From the NCBI GenBank assembly GCA_023266245.1, contig JAHFRO010000072.1:1-11208 (forward strand): a DNA stretch of 11,208 nt, written 5' to 3'. The DNA is from Betaproteobacteria bacterium. GTDB taxonomy: Bacteria > Pseudomonadota > Gammaproteobacteria > Burkholderiales > SG8-41. The translations under genes and the position numbers were made by a program. Under the pieces are notes generated by a model. It saw nothing but the letters and a program-made list of their open reading frames with translations, did not search any database and was not told where the DNA came from. Below are positions 1 through 5,950 of the stretch, in pieces. The first letter of the stretch is position 1. Each line of letters starts with the position of its first letter.

Positions 1-556
1 CCTCGGGAACCTCCACCAATCTTCCGGTCGTGACGTCGTAGATATACCCGTAGATAGGGATGTCACCGGGAACTAAAGGATGATTTCGAATGCGCCTCAC
101 GTCTGCGACCACGCTTTTGGATGGCTCCTTGATGGTGAGCCAATCCATAAACTGACCTTCTGTGGATCCAGGTCCTGCCCCGGTATCGCGCCAGACCTTT
201 CCATCAAAGGTGGCAGTCTTCAGGCTACTTGCGAGCAACTCACGCATGATCTCGTCAGTAAACAACTCCATGCCACAGTTCGTGTGATGGATGACAAACC
301 ATTCGCGTGTGCCTAGCAGTTTATAGGAGATGACTAACGACCGTATGGCGTCATCGCTAGCCCGGCCACCCGCGTTTCGGAATACATGGGCGTCCCCTTC
401 AGCGAGTCCCGCATACTTGGACGGCTGTAGTCGCGCGTCCATGCAAGTGAGGATCGCGAACTTGCGGGCTGGCGGCAAGGGTAATTTGCCCTTGTCACCA
501 AAGCTTTCGGCATAGCGGGCATTCGCCGCCAGAACTTCTTCAAGTACCTTGCTCAT
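1..556 (-). CDS. Beta-class carbonic anhydrase, 3' end cut by window edge
   Basis: Catalyses reversible CO2 hydration with a zinc ion in the cytoplasm. I translated 185 residues from the ATG at 556, without a stop, to the window edge. The zinc-binding motifs are visible: CMDAR (Cys38, Asp40, Arg42) and HHTNCGM (His91, Cys94), the pattern of the short beta-CA subgroup that includes Mycobacterium Rv1284. The visible end (YIYDVTTGRLVEV) is the usual C-terminal strand of the family, so probably only a few residues are missing. The start is fixed by a strong AAGGAGGG site four bases upstream. The gene lies about 95 bp after an attC core on the same strand, in the position of an integron cassette gene. 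It uses Leu codons TTA and CTA several times, unlike the GC-rich genes further right. Family assignment is secure; cassette status is inferred because its own attC would lie outside the window. Confidence 0.93.
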   Translation of the reverse strand, partial: MSKVLEEVLAANARYAESFGDKGKLPLPPARKFAILTCMDARLQPSKYAGLAEGDAHVFRNAGGRASDDAIRSLVISYKLLGTREWFVIHHTNCGMELFTDEIMRELLASSLKTATFDGKVWRDTGAGPGSTEGQFMDWLTIKEPSKSVVADVRRIRNHPLVPGDIPIYGYIYDVTTGRLVEVPE

Positions 557-560
557 TTTG

Positions 561-570
561 TTCCCTCCTT
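561..570 (-). promoter_or_regulatory. Strong Shine-Dalgarno of the carbonic anhydrase gene
   Basis: On the minus strand the bases read AAGGAGGGAA and end four bases before the ATG at 556. This is a near-perfect anti-16S match and decides the start codon. It is the strongest ribosome binding site in the window, which fits a cassette gene that carries its own translation signal. Confidence 0.85.
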
Positions 571-645
571 CAGCAAAATTTACTGGGTAAACAGTCCTCC
601 CTTTCAGGCAGCGGCTTGTTGTTATCCACGACTCTTTGTCACAAA

Positions 646-717
646 ACCTAACGCTCATGGTGAGCGGCCGCGGCGAGCGACTGCGAGCCAGCGGTCCGCT
701 CGAACATGTTGTTATGC
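646..717 (-). other. Integron attC site (lipase cassette tail)
   Basis: Read on the minus strand, the 72-bp site runs from GCATAAC (717-711, outer core R'') to GTTAGGT (652-646, R'), a perfect GTTRRRY core. Between them lie imperfectly complementary arms. CATG near each end pairs, and GAGCGG-A-CC pairs with GG-CCGCTC, leaving an extrahelical A of the kind attC recognition uses. The middle is a GC-rich variable segment. The expected cut is between G652 and T651. R'' has one deviation from RYYYAAC, but it is exactly complementary to the core at the cassette head (2014-2020), as the cassette mechanism requires. Recognised from sequence and foldability only. Confidence 0.8.
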
Positions 718-796
718 GGATTGAAGCTGGGCCGATCGACGAAGGAGTGAGGTTGTGACACGGCGCGCCTGCCCCATCCGCGTCTGCATCGGTTCC

Positions 797-1777
797 CTAC
801 TGTCCGGCCAGCTGTTGCGCGATGAAGGCTCTCATCAAGCCGAGCGCACGGTCCAGGTTCGCGCCGGCCGTATTGACGAAGTTGTGAGGAGCGCCAGGCA
901 ACAGCTCCAGCTGAATCTTGCCGCCCGCAGCGCGATATGAAGCCGCGAACCGCTGTTGCATCTCCGGGCCATTCCCGTCCGCGCTGCCCTGGAGCAGCAG
1001 GATCGGTGGCAGCTTGACCGACTCGTGACGGTCCAGGATGAGTTGCGGATTCCCCTCCTGAAGGCTCCCGGCCGGCGAAAAATAGATGTCAAAGCCTTTC
1101 AACGCAGCATTGTTGCCGGCCTGCTGGTTGTACGCTCGCCGACCAAGCGGGTCTGAAAGCGGGTAGGCGACGATGATGTAGTCAGGACTGGCGCTGTCCG
1201 GTGAGACCCCGGCCAACGGCAGCGCCGCGTATCGAGGGTCGGAAGGGCGCAGGCCATTCAGTAAGACCAGATGTCCACTGCTCGAAGAGCCGAACACGCC
1301 GACAATCCGCGGAGAGGCGTTGAACTTCGACGCGTTGGCTCGAAGCCAGCGAAGTGCAAAGTTAACGTCCGCAACCGAGTCGGGGTAGTGGTGTTGGGGA
1401 CTCTGGCGAAAATCGATGGCGACGACCACCATGCCCATCGCGGCGAGGGCTTTGTCCATGAGTGCGTGTTCATCTCGACGAACGTCCTCACGCACCCAGT
1501 TTCCGCCATGAACATCCAGAATGGCAGGGAACGGGCCTGGGCCCTCGGGCTGGTAGATGGTGGCCTGGAACGTCTTCCCACCTACCTGCAGGTAGTCAAC
1601 ATCTCGCGTGTGGAAAGCCACCGGCTCACTGGCCAAACGCAGTGCGCGCGCAGTGGCTGCGGCCGAGGCCGACGTTGCTGGGGATGGTGGCTGGACGGCC
1701 AATTGGCCACACCCGGCCAGACTCAAGACCAGTGACACAAGCACCCACGGACGGCACCGCATGGGATCTAAAAGCAT
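797..1777 (-). CDS. Alpha/beta-hydrolase lipoprotein (Aes/BD-FAE-like esterase or lipase)
   Basis: A 326-residue putative esterase/lipase, probably anchored to a membrane in the periplasm or outer face. The ATG at 1777 is preceded by GGGAGGT. An upstream in-frame GTG at 1807 belongs to the decayed leader. The N-terminus has a hydrophobic stretch ending in lipobox LAGC (Cys23), then a Pro/Ser/Ala-rich linker to about residue 48. The hydrolase domain shows the oxyanion HGG (90-92), the nucleophile region GSSSSGHL (Ser165 by alignment to GxSxGGH), a likely acid Asp267 (GSADG) and His298 (GAPHNF). The second Gly of GxSxG is replaced by Ser. The fold resembles the COG0657 acetyl-esterase group; the substrate cannot be told. 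It is the only intact gene of the 652-2019 cassette and is read toward its attC. Confidence 0.88.
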   Translation of the reverse strand: MLLDPMRCRPWVLVSLVLSLAGCGQLAVQPPSPATSASAAATARALRLASEPVAFHTRDVDYLQVGGKTFQATIYQPEGPGPFPAILDVHGGNWVREDVRRDEHALMDKALAAMGMVVVAIDFRQSPQHHYPDSVADVNFALRWLRANASKFNASPRIVGVFGSSSSGHLVLLNGLRPSDPRYAALPLAGVSPDSASPDYIIVAYPLSDPLGRRAYNQQAGNNAALKGFDIYFSPAGSLQEGNPQLILDRHESVKLPPILLLQGSADGNGPEMQQRFAASYRAAGGKIQLELLPGAPHNFVNTAGANLDRALGLMRAFIAQQLAGQ

Positions 1778-1819
1778 AATGCACCTCCCTGTAGCGTGCG
1801 GGAACACAGTCCACGTTAG

Positions 1820-1916
1820 TCCATACAGCCTCCGGAGCCGCTGGAGGTCCCGGATCCGTTTTCCCCACGGCGATCGCCTCGACCTGCGTGATCTCGCCGA
1901 CGATCTCGTAGGGCAT
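1820..1916 (-). pseudogene. Decayed, frameshifted fragment of a small conserved protein in the cassette leader
   Basis: From the ATG at 1916 the frame reads MPYEIVGEITQVEAIAVG. After a G/A-rich run (about 1863-1855) the protein-like sequence continues in the next frame as KRIRDLQRLRRLYG and then loses similarity. From memory, these two pieces in order match the N-terminal half of a family of short proteobacterial hypothetical proteins with a beta strand, AVG, then an arginine-rich helix. The C-terminal half, where that family has a WYEAHG-type motif, is absent. The second frame runs on into the hydrolase frame. I read this as a truncated gene remnant fused upstream of the hydrolase; the family recollection could not be checked. 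Confidence 0.45.
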
Positions 1917-2013
1917 CGGCGCCCATTATGGCTCCGCGTCGAGCGGCGCGCTATCGCCGACCCGTCCTAGTCCTATCCCGCGACTCCTGGTGCTGCGCCG
2001 CGCCTCATCTGCC

Positions 2014-2103
2014 GCATAACAAGATGTGGACGACCTAATTGTCGTCTTTAAATACCCCAGATGTGGGGTGTAACACATCCAGAGCCACAGTAACTTGTTG
2101 ATC
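2014..2103 (-). other. Candidate attC site at the head of the lipase cassette
   Basis: Read on the minus strand, about 90 bp from GATCAAC (2103-2097) to GTTATGC (2020-2014). Outer arms pair: AACAAG with CTTGTT, and TGTGG with CCACA after short unpaired bases. Two perfect hairpins lie inside: GACGAC/GTCGTC around a 6-base loop (2029-2046) and ACCCC/GGGGT around AGATGT (2054-2069). The right-hand core is well supported because it complements the cassette's own tail. The left boundary is weaker: its core deviates from RYYYAAC, and no preceding cassette with a matching head was found. Confidence 0.55.
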
Positions 2104-2104
2104 C

Positions 2105-2133
2105 ATGACGCTGTCAACTTTGATATGCGTCAT
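2105..2133. repeat. Two-part stem-loop
   Basis: ATGACGC (2105-2111) pairs perfectly with GCGTCAT (2127-2133). Inside it TCAA pairs with TTGA around a 2-base loop. It sits just outside the candidate attC and could be part of a degraded recombination site or an RNA hairpin. There is no T-run, so it does not look like a terminator. Confidence 0.5.
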
Positions 2134-2239
2134 AACGTTGCGGGATATTAGACCCCTCCAGCCAATTGCTGTCTAACCTTGGCGCCTTGGCGATTTCAGA
2201 AGCAGGATTCAGGATTCAGTGCAACCGTTTTTCTTGTTT

Positions 2240-2325
2240 TCCTTTGTGTCCTTTGTGTCCTTCGTGGTTCAGCTTTTATTTTTCGTTTTTCCTTGGCGTC
2301 CTTGGCGTCTTGGCGGCTAATTTTA
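2240..2325 (+). repeat. Composite dispersed repeat, two 9-nt-period modules
   Basis: Module one (2240-2269) repeats CCTTTGTGT twice and ends CCTTCGTGG. A T-rich spacer follows. Module two (2291-2320) repeats CCTTGGCGT twice and ends CTTGGCGGCTAA, then TTTT. The same CTTCGTGG, T-rich spacer, CTTGGCGGCTRATTTT layout recurs on the minus strand at 8802-8748. Module two also recurs inverted at 5724-5752. Here it lies just past the stop of the norD/cbbO gene. Confidence 0.75.
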
Positions 2326-2326
2326 T

Positions 2327-4840
2327 CTACCGCCGCAGGCGGAAATAGATCTCCGGCAGCTTGTTGGGCAGGCTGTTGATGTGGTCGAGCACGAGGTAGT
2401 GGCCGCGCCCGAAGATCTGCGGCAGGTACTGGTTCGCCATGGTGTCCACGGTAATGCAGAACGGGTGCACGCCCCTCGCCACCGCTTCCTTCACCGCCAT
2501 GCGGGTGTCCTCGTGGAGATACCGCCGGTCGCCGCCGTCGTCGTAGTCCTCGGGGCGGCCATCGGAGAGTATGAGCAGCAGCCGGCGCCGGCTTTCGATG
2601 CCTTCGAAGCAGGCGGTGGCGTGGCGGATCGCCGCGCCCATGCGCGTGGCAAGCCTTCCCGACATGCCGCCGATCTGGCTGCGGATGTCCTGCGAGAGCG
2701 GCTCGTCGAAATCCTTGATCGTGTAGTAGCTCACGTTGTCGCGGTACTTGGAGCAGAAGCCGGCGATCGAGTAGGCGTCACCGACTTCCTCCATGCTCTC
2801 GGCGAACAGCAGTACGCCCGCGCGCACGCGGTCCACCAGCCGCCCGCCGCCTTCCGGCAGGTGCTGCATGATGGAGGTGGACATGTCGGCGAGCAGCGTC
2901 ACCGCGATCTCGCGCTGGCGCATCTCGCGGCGGCGGTAGATCGCCGGCTTGGGCGAGTATCCGGCCTGCTTCTCCACGATGTAGCCCACCACCGCGTTGA
3001 TGTCCATGTCCTCGCCGTCGAGCTGGCGCAACCGCGGCGCGAGCCGCGTGGGTTTCTGCGCCTGGATCGCCTTCTTCAGTCGCCGCAACGCTATCGCGTA
3101 CTGGTTCATCAGGCGGTTGGTCTCCGCCATGTTGGATTCCGCGAGCTTTTTCTCCTGCACCCAGCTCCAGTTGCGCTTGTAGCGCGTGTCACGATAGTCC
3201 CATTCCGGGTACGGCACGCCCTTCTCGGCGGTCCGATTGCCGGGGCGCTTCTCGTCGGTGCGGCCGCTCGACTGGGTTGAGGCGCCGCTCGAATCGCCGA
3301 AGCCGGCGATCTCCTGCTTCTTGCCGCCGTCCTGCTGGTTGCCGGTTTCCGCGTTCTGCGGCGCTTCACTTTGCTCCTCGCCGTTTTCCTGCGGCTGCTG
3401 CTCGCCTTCGGCGCCGGACCGGGTCTGCTGTTGCGGGTCCTGCCGCTGCTGCGGGTGCACCAGGCGCGTCGCGTTCGGCCCGCGCCCGGGGAGGTACGCG
3501 GCGTGGAAGGCCTCGAGGTCGGACACGCGCGGCAGATCGTCCCCCGGATAGATCGCGGTGGCGATGCGCCAGGCATCGGCCACCGTCGCCGCGGGATGGA
3601 GCAGCGGCGCAAAGCGCTCGTCGCGCACGCCGTCGTTGCAGCTGGCCGCGAGCGCCTGCTCGACGCTTTCCATCGCGAGCCCGTAGTAGATGCCGGTTTC
3701 CGGATGGCGCGTGCCCTGCCGTGCGGTGGAAAGCAGCCGCTGCAGATAATTCGGCACGAGCTGCTGGATGCGGTAATCCACGCGCAGGTCTTCGCACAGG
3801 TCGAAGATGAGCTGGAACCTCGGTGCATCGTCGCCATAGCTGGCGAACAGCGGCGCCCACGATACCGGCCCCGCTTCCGGAAACTCCACTCCCGCCTCCC
3901 CGAACAGCTCTTTCATCGAGAGGCGGTCGAAGGTGCCGAAGCGCAGGTGGCCCGCGGCGTGCAGCACCGCGAGCACCGCTTCGTCGCGCCCCGGCATCAC
4001 CGCGGGAAAGAACATGGCCCTGCCGTCGGTTTCGACGAACGGCCGGCCCTTCTCCGGCGACCAGCTGCTCTCCTTCAGCTCGAAGCCGCAGCCGTACCAC
4101 ACGTCGAGCAGCATCGAGAGCAGGCGGTTGCGCTCGCTCAGGCGGAAGCCCGGCAGATGTTCCAGCAACAGCGCCAGGCTTTCCTCCGACTCGAGACGGA
4201 AATAGGCTTCGCCGCGCGCGCGTCCCGACTGCATGATGTCGGCGCCGCGCAGCGCCCACGGCAGGATCGCCTGCGGGCCAAGGAGGTTCCTCACGCGGAT
4301 CGCACCCCTGAGGTAGGTCGCGAGCAGCAGCTTGCGCGATTCGAACAGCTCTTCCGCAGGCTGAGTGAGCTGCTCGATGCCGGTGATGCCCTGGCGCCCC
4401 GAGAGGTCCACCACCGGCGTCATGAAATAGGCGCAGCCGCTGTCGATCTGCCGGCCGCACCACACGAAGCCGATCTCGGCCCAGCGCCGCTGCCCGGCGT
4501 GGCCGAGCGAGCCGTAGGCGCGCGGCAGGTTGATCATGAAACCTTCCAGCGCGCGCCATGCGTTGCGCCAGCGCGTGAACTGCAGCGCCTGCTCGGTCCA
4601 CGGCAGCACGGTTTCGGAAACTTTCTCGGCCTCGCGGCTGCCGCGGATGAAGGCCTTGCCGGCCTCGCGGTCGTAATCGGAGAGCTTCCTGCAGGCCATG
4701 ATCCAGGCAAGCGTCACTTCTTCGCCGTGCGGGTGGATCGCCGGCAGCATCTGCTCGACCTCGCGGTGCGCGACGAAGCTCGTGTCGCGCAGCTGCAGCA
4801 GCAGCTCGTTGATCGCGGCCTGTTTGGAGGAGATCGTCAT
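2327..4840 (-). CDS. norD/cbbO: CbbO/NorD-family von Willebrand A domain protein
   Basis: Partner of the upstream AAA+ ATPase. In characterised relatives the pair assembles or reactivates a metalloenzyme (NO reductase or RuBisCO). The protein has 837 residues, nearer CbbO than the shorter NorD proteins. Order: a helical N-terminal region; HAAGH at 294-298 followed by CEDLRVDYR (349-357), which could be a metal site; a Gln/Glu/Pro-rich low-complexity linker at about 460-540; and a C-terminal VWA domain from about 640. The MIDAS motif is intact: Asp652, Ser654, Ser656 (DMSTS), Thr732 (ATRMG) and Asp760 (LSDGRP). The start lies 17 bp after the ATPase stop with only a weak GGGA upstream, suggesting translational coupling. 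No RuBisCO, carboxysome or nor structural genes are in the window, so the client is unknown. Confidence 0.88.
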   Translation of the reverse strand: MTISSKQAAINELLLQLRDTSFVAHREVEQMLPAIHPHGEEVTLAWIMACRKLSDYDREAGKAFIRGSREAEKVSETVLPWTEQALQFTRWRNAWRALEGFMINLPRAYGSLGHAGQRRWAEIGFVWCGRQIDSGCAYFMTPVVDLSGRQGITGIEQLTQPAEELFESRKLLLATYLRGAIRVRNLLGPQAILPWALRGADIMQSGRARGEAYFRLESEESLALLLEHLPGFRLSERNRLLSMLLDVWYGCGFELKESSWSPEKGRPFVETDGRAMFFPAVMPGRDEAVLAVLHAAGHLRFGTFDRLSMKELFGEAGVEFPEAGPVSWAPLFASYGDDAPRFQLIFDLCEDLRVDYRIQQLVPNYLQRLLSTARQGTRHPETGIYYGLAMESVEQALAASCNDGVRDERFAPLLHPAATVADAWRIATAIYPGDDLPRVSDLEAFHAAYLPGRGPNATRLVHPQQRQDPQQQTRSGAEGEQQPQENGEEQSEAPQNAETGNQQDGGKKQEIAGFGDSSGASTQSSGRTDEKRPGNRTAEKGVPYPEWDYRDTRYKRNWSWVQEKKLAESNMAETNRLMNQYAIALRRLKKAIQAQKPTRLAPRLRQLDGEDMDINAVVGYIVEKQAGYSPKPAIYRRREMRQREIAVTLLADMSTSIMQHLPEGGGRLVDRVRAGVLLFAESMEEVGDAYSIAGFCSKYRDNVSYYTIKDFDEPLSQDIRSQIGGMSGRLATRMGAAIRHATACFEGIESRRRLLLILSDGRPEDYDDGGDRRYLHEDTRMAVKEAVARGVHPFCITVDTMANQYLPQIFGRGHYLVLDHINSLPNKLPEIYFRLRR

Positions 4841-4857
4841 TCCCGGCGGAGCTTCAC

Positions 4858-5706
4858 CTACGCGCCGAAGTGCGCCTGCACGATCTCCATCAGCGCTTCG
4901 GCAAGCTCTTCATCGTCGGTGATGGGATTGACCATCGCCACCCGGCAGGCGGCGATGGGGTCGAGGCCGGCGTTGATCATGTTGGCGGAGTAGACCAGGG
5001 CGCGCGTGGAGGTCGCTTCTTCCAGCCCGTGGTCCTTGAGCAGCCGCGCCTTGCGCCCGGCGGCGACCAGCTGGTGCGCCATCTCGGTCGAGATGCCCGG
5101 CGCCTCGTTCAGGATGATCTTGCGCTCGATGTCCTCCGGCGGGAAATCAAAGTTGATCGCGATGAAGCGCTGCTTGGTGGAGGGCTTGAGATCCTTCAGC
5201 ACCGTCTGATAGCCCGGGTTGTAGGAGATCACCAGCATGAAGTCATCGTGCGCTTCGATCTCCTGCCCCTTTTTCTCGATGGTGAGCTGGCGCCGATGGT
5301 CGGTGAGCGAATGGATCACCACCGTGGAGTCGGTGCGCGCCTCGACGATCTCGTCGAGATAGCAGATCGCCCCCGCCTTCACCGCGCGGGTGAGCGGGCC
5401 GTCCTGCCAGACGGTTTCGGCGCCTTCCAGCAGGAAGCGGCCGACGAGGTCGGAGCTGGTGAGGTCCTCGTGGCAGGAGACGGTCACCAGCGGGCGCTTC
5501 AACTGAAACGCCATGTACTCGAGGAAGCGCGTCTTGCCGCAGCCGGTGGGGCCTTTCAGCATCACCGGCAGGCGCTTCTTGTAGGCGGCCTCGAACACCG
5601 CGATCTCGTTGCTCTGCGGCTCGTAGTAGGGCGCGACATCGCCCGGCTGCGGCACCTGCACGATGTCGCGTTCCACGCCGCGGATGCGGCTGATCACGTT
5701 CTTCAT
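4858..5706 (-). CDS. norQ/cbbQ: CbbQ/NorQ/GpvN-family MoxR AAA+ ATPase
   Basis: A cytoplasmic MoxR-class AAA+ ATPase expected to form a hexamer and, with the downstream VWA protein, remodel a metalloenzyme. Of 282 residues, Walker A is GPTGCGKT (52-59), Walker B is ICYLDE (114-119), sensor-1 Asn163 is in SYNPGYQ, the probable arginine finger is Arg180 (STKQRF), and a sensor-2-like Arg235 is in STRAL. The N-terminus has about 25 extra residues before the usual YYEPQSNE start of the domain. The ATG at 5706 follows GAGGG at a suitable distance. It is the first gene of a two-gene operon, 17 bp from its partner. Family membership is clear; whether it is the NorQ or the CbbQ type needs a phylogeny. 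Confidence 0.92.
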   Translation of the reverse strand: MKNVISRIRGVERDIVQVPQPGDVAPYYEPQSNEIAVFEAAYKKRLPVMLKGPTGCGKTRFLEYMAFQLKRPLVTVSCHEDLTSSDLVGRFLLEGAETVWQDGPLTRAVKAGAICYLDEIVEARTDSTVVIHSLTDHRRQLTIEKKGQEIEAHDDFMLVISYNPGYQTVLKDLKPSTKQRFIAINFDFPPEDIERKIILNEAPGISTEMAHQLVAAGRKARLLKDHGLEEATSTRALVYSANMINAGLDPIAACRVAMVNPITDDEELAEALMEIVQAHFGA

Positions 5707-5723
5707 TTAACCCTCAAGACCCA

Positions 5724-5752
5724 TTAACCGCCAAGACGCCAAGGACGCCAAG
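5724..5752 (-). repeat. Inverted copy of the CTTGGCGTC repeat, upstream of norQ/cbbQ
   Basis: On the minus strand these 29 bases match module two at 2292-2320 with one mismatch (GGTTAA against GGCTAA). The copy ends about 17 bases before the norQ/cbbQ start codon, so it lies in the leader. With the copy after the partner gene it forms an inverted repeat around the operon. Confidence 0.8.
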
Positions 5753-5761
5753 AAACACAAA

Positions 5762-5802
5762 CCGGCGCTGCATGCGGGTTTATCCGGTTAGACAGCGCCC
5801 GG
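5762..5802. repeat. Imperfect inverted repeat upstream of norQ/cbbQ
   Basis: CCGGCGCTG (5762-5770) pairs with CAGCGCCCGG (5793-5802) with one bulged C. The inner bases can form a further short CGG/CCG stem. It lies between the TPM gene end and the norQ/cbbQ leader and could be a regulatory hairpin or a degraded mobile end. No poly-T follows on either strand. The rest of 5707-5950 shows no gene. Confidence 0.45.
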
Positions 5803-5950
5803 CATAAGCCAAATCCGCGTTTATCGCCGTGGATTCGCGGTTCCAGTTCGTGTAACAGCCGGCACCCATCGATATTGTAGGCTACAGCAGGGGTTGAGGA
5901 AACATCCGTAAGTCATTGGTCAAGCCGACAATTCATCCCTCATCCCTTCG

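Larger units (their letters stand above)
652..2019 (-). mobile_element. Integron gene cassette carrying a lipoprotein hydrolase
   Basis: A 1368-bp unit read on the minus strand. It starts at the T of G|TTATGCGG (2019) and ends at the G of G|TTAGGT (652). The head bases GTTATGCGG (2020-2012) are exactly complementary over nine bases to CCGCATAAC (719-711) at the start of the tail attC. In the circular form these two would form the paired ends of one attC, which is the signature of a true cassette. The single intact gene points from head to attC, as in classical cassettes. About 240 bp of 5' leader holds a decayed gene fragment. About 80 bp between the hydrolase stop and attC show nothing. No integrase is visible in the window. 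Confidence 0.75.
2104..2326. other. Noncoding strip between cassette region and norD/cbbO
   Basis: No supportable gene. It holds, in order, the 2105-2133 stem-loop, a GTTAGAC motif on the minus strand (2177-2171), a degenerate CCTTGGCG repeat (2177-2196), and a long pyrimidine-rich stretch with 9-nt-period repeats (2240-2325). Short open frames here are low-complexity translations of the pyrimidine tract. Confidence 0.7.

Noticed and set aside
2006..2133. Small minus-strand ORF of 32 codons starting at the ATG in the 2105-2133 stem
   Set aside because: It runs through the attC hairpins, has no good ribosome site and no recognisable product; the hairpins explain the sequence better.
2327..2345. 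CCGCC/GGCGG hairpin at the end of the VWA gene as a terminator
   Set aside because: Only a 5-bp stem overlapping the stop codon and no T-run follows on the minus strand.
3371..5727. Long plus-strand open frames (540 and 285 codons) antisense to the norQ/norD pair
   Set aside because: They are His/Arg/Ala/Val-rich without recognisable domains and mirror GC-rich codons of two clearly conserved minus-strand genes.
2168..5796. 11-nt inverted repeat GCTGTCTAACC / GGTTAGACAGC on either side of the norQ/norD pair
   Set aside because: An 11-nt match is expected several times by chance in a window this size; the distances to the operon differ on the two sides. The GTTAGAC motif also lacks a matching attC partner.
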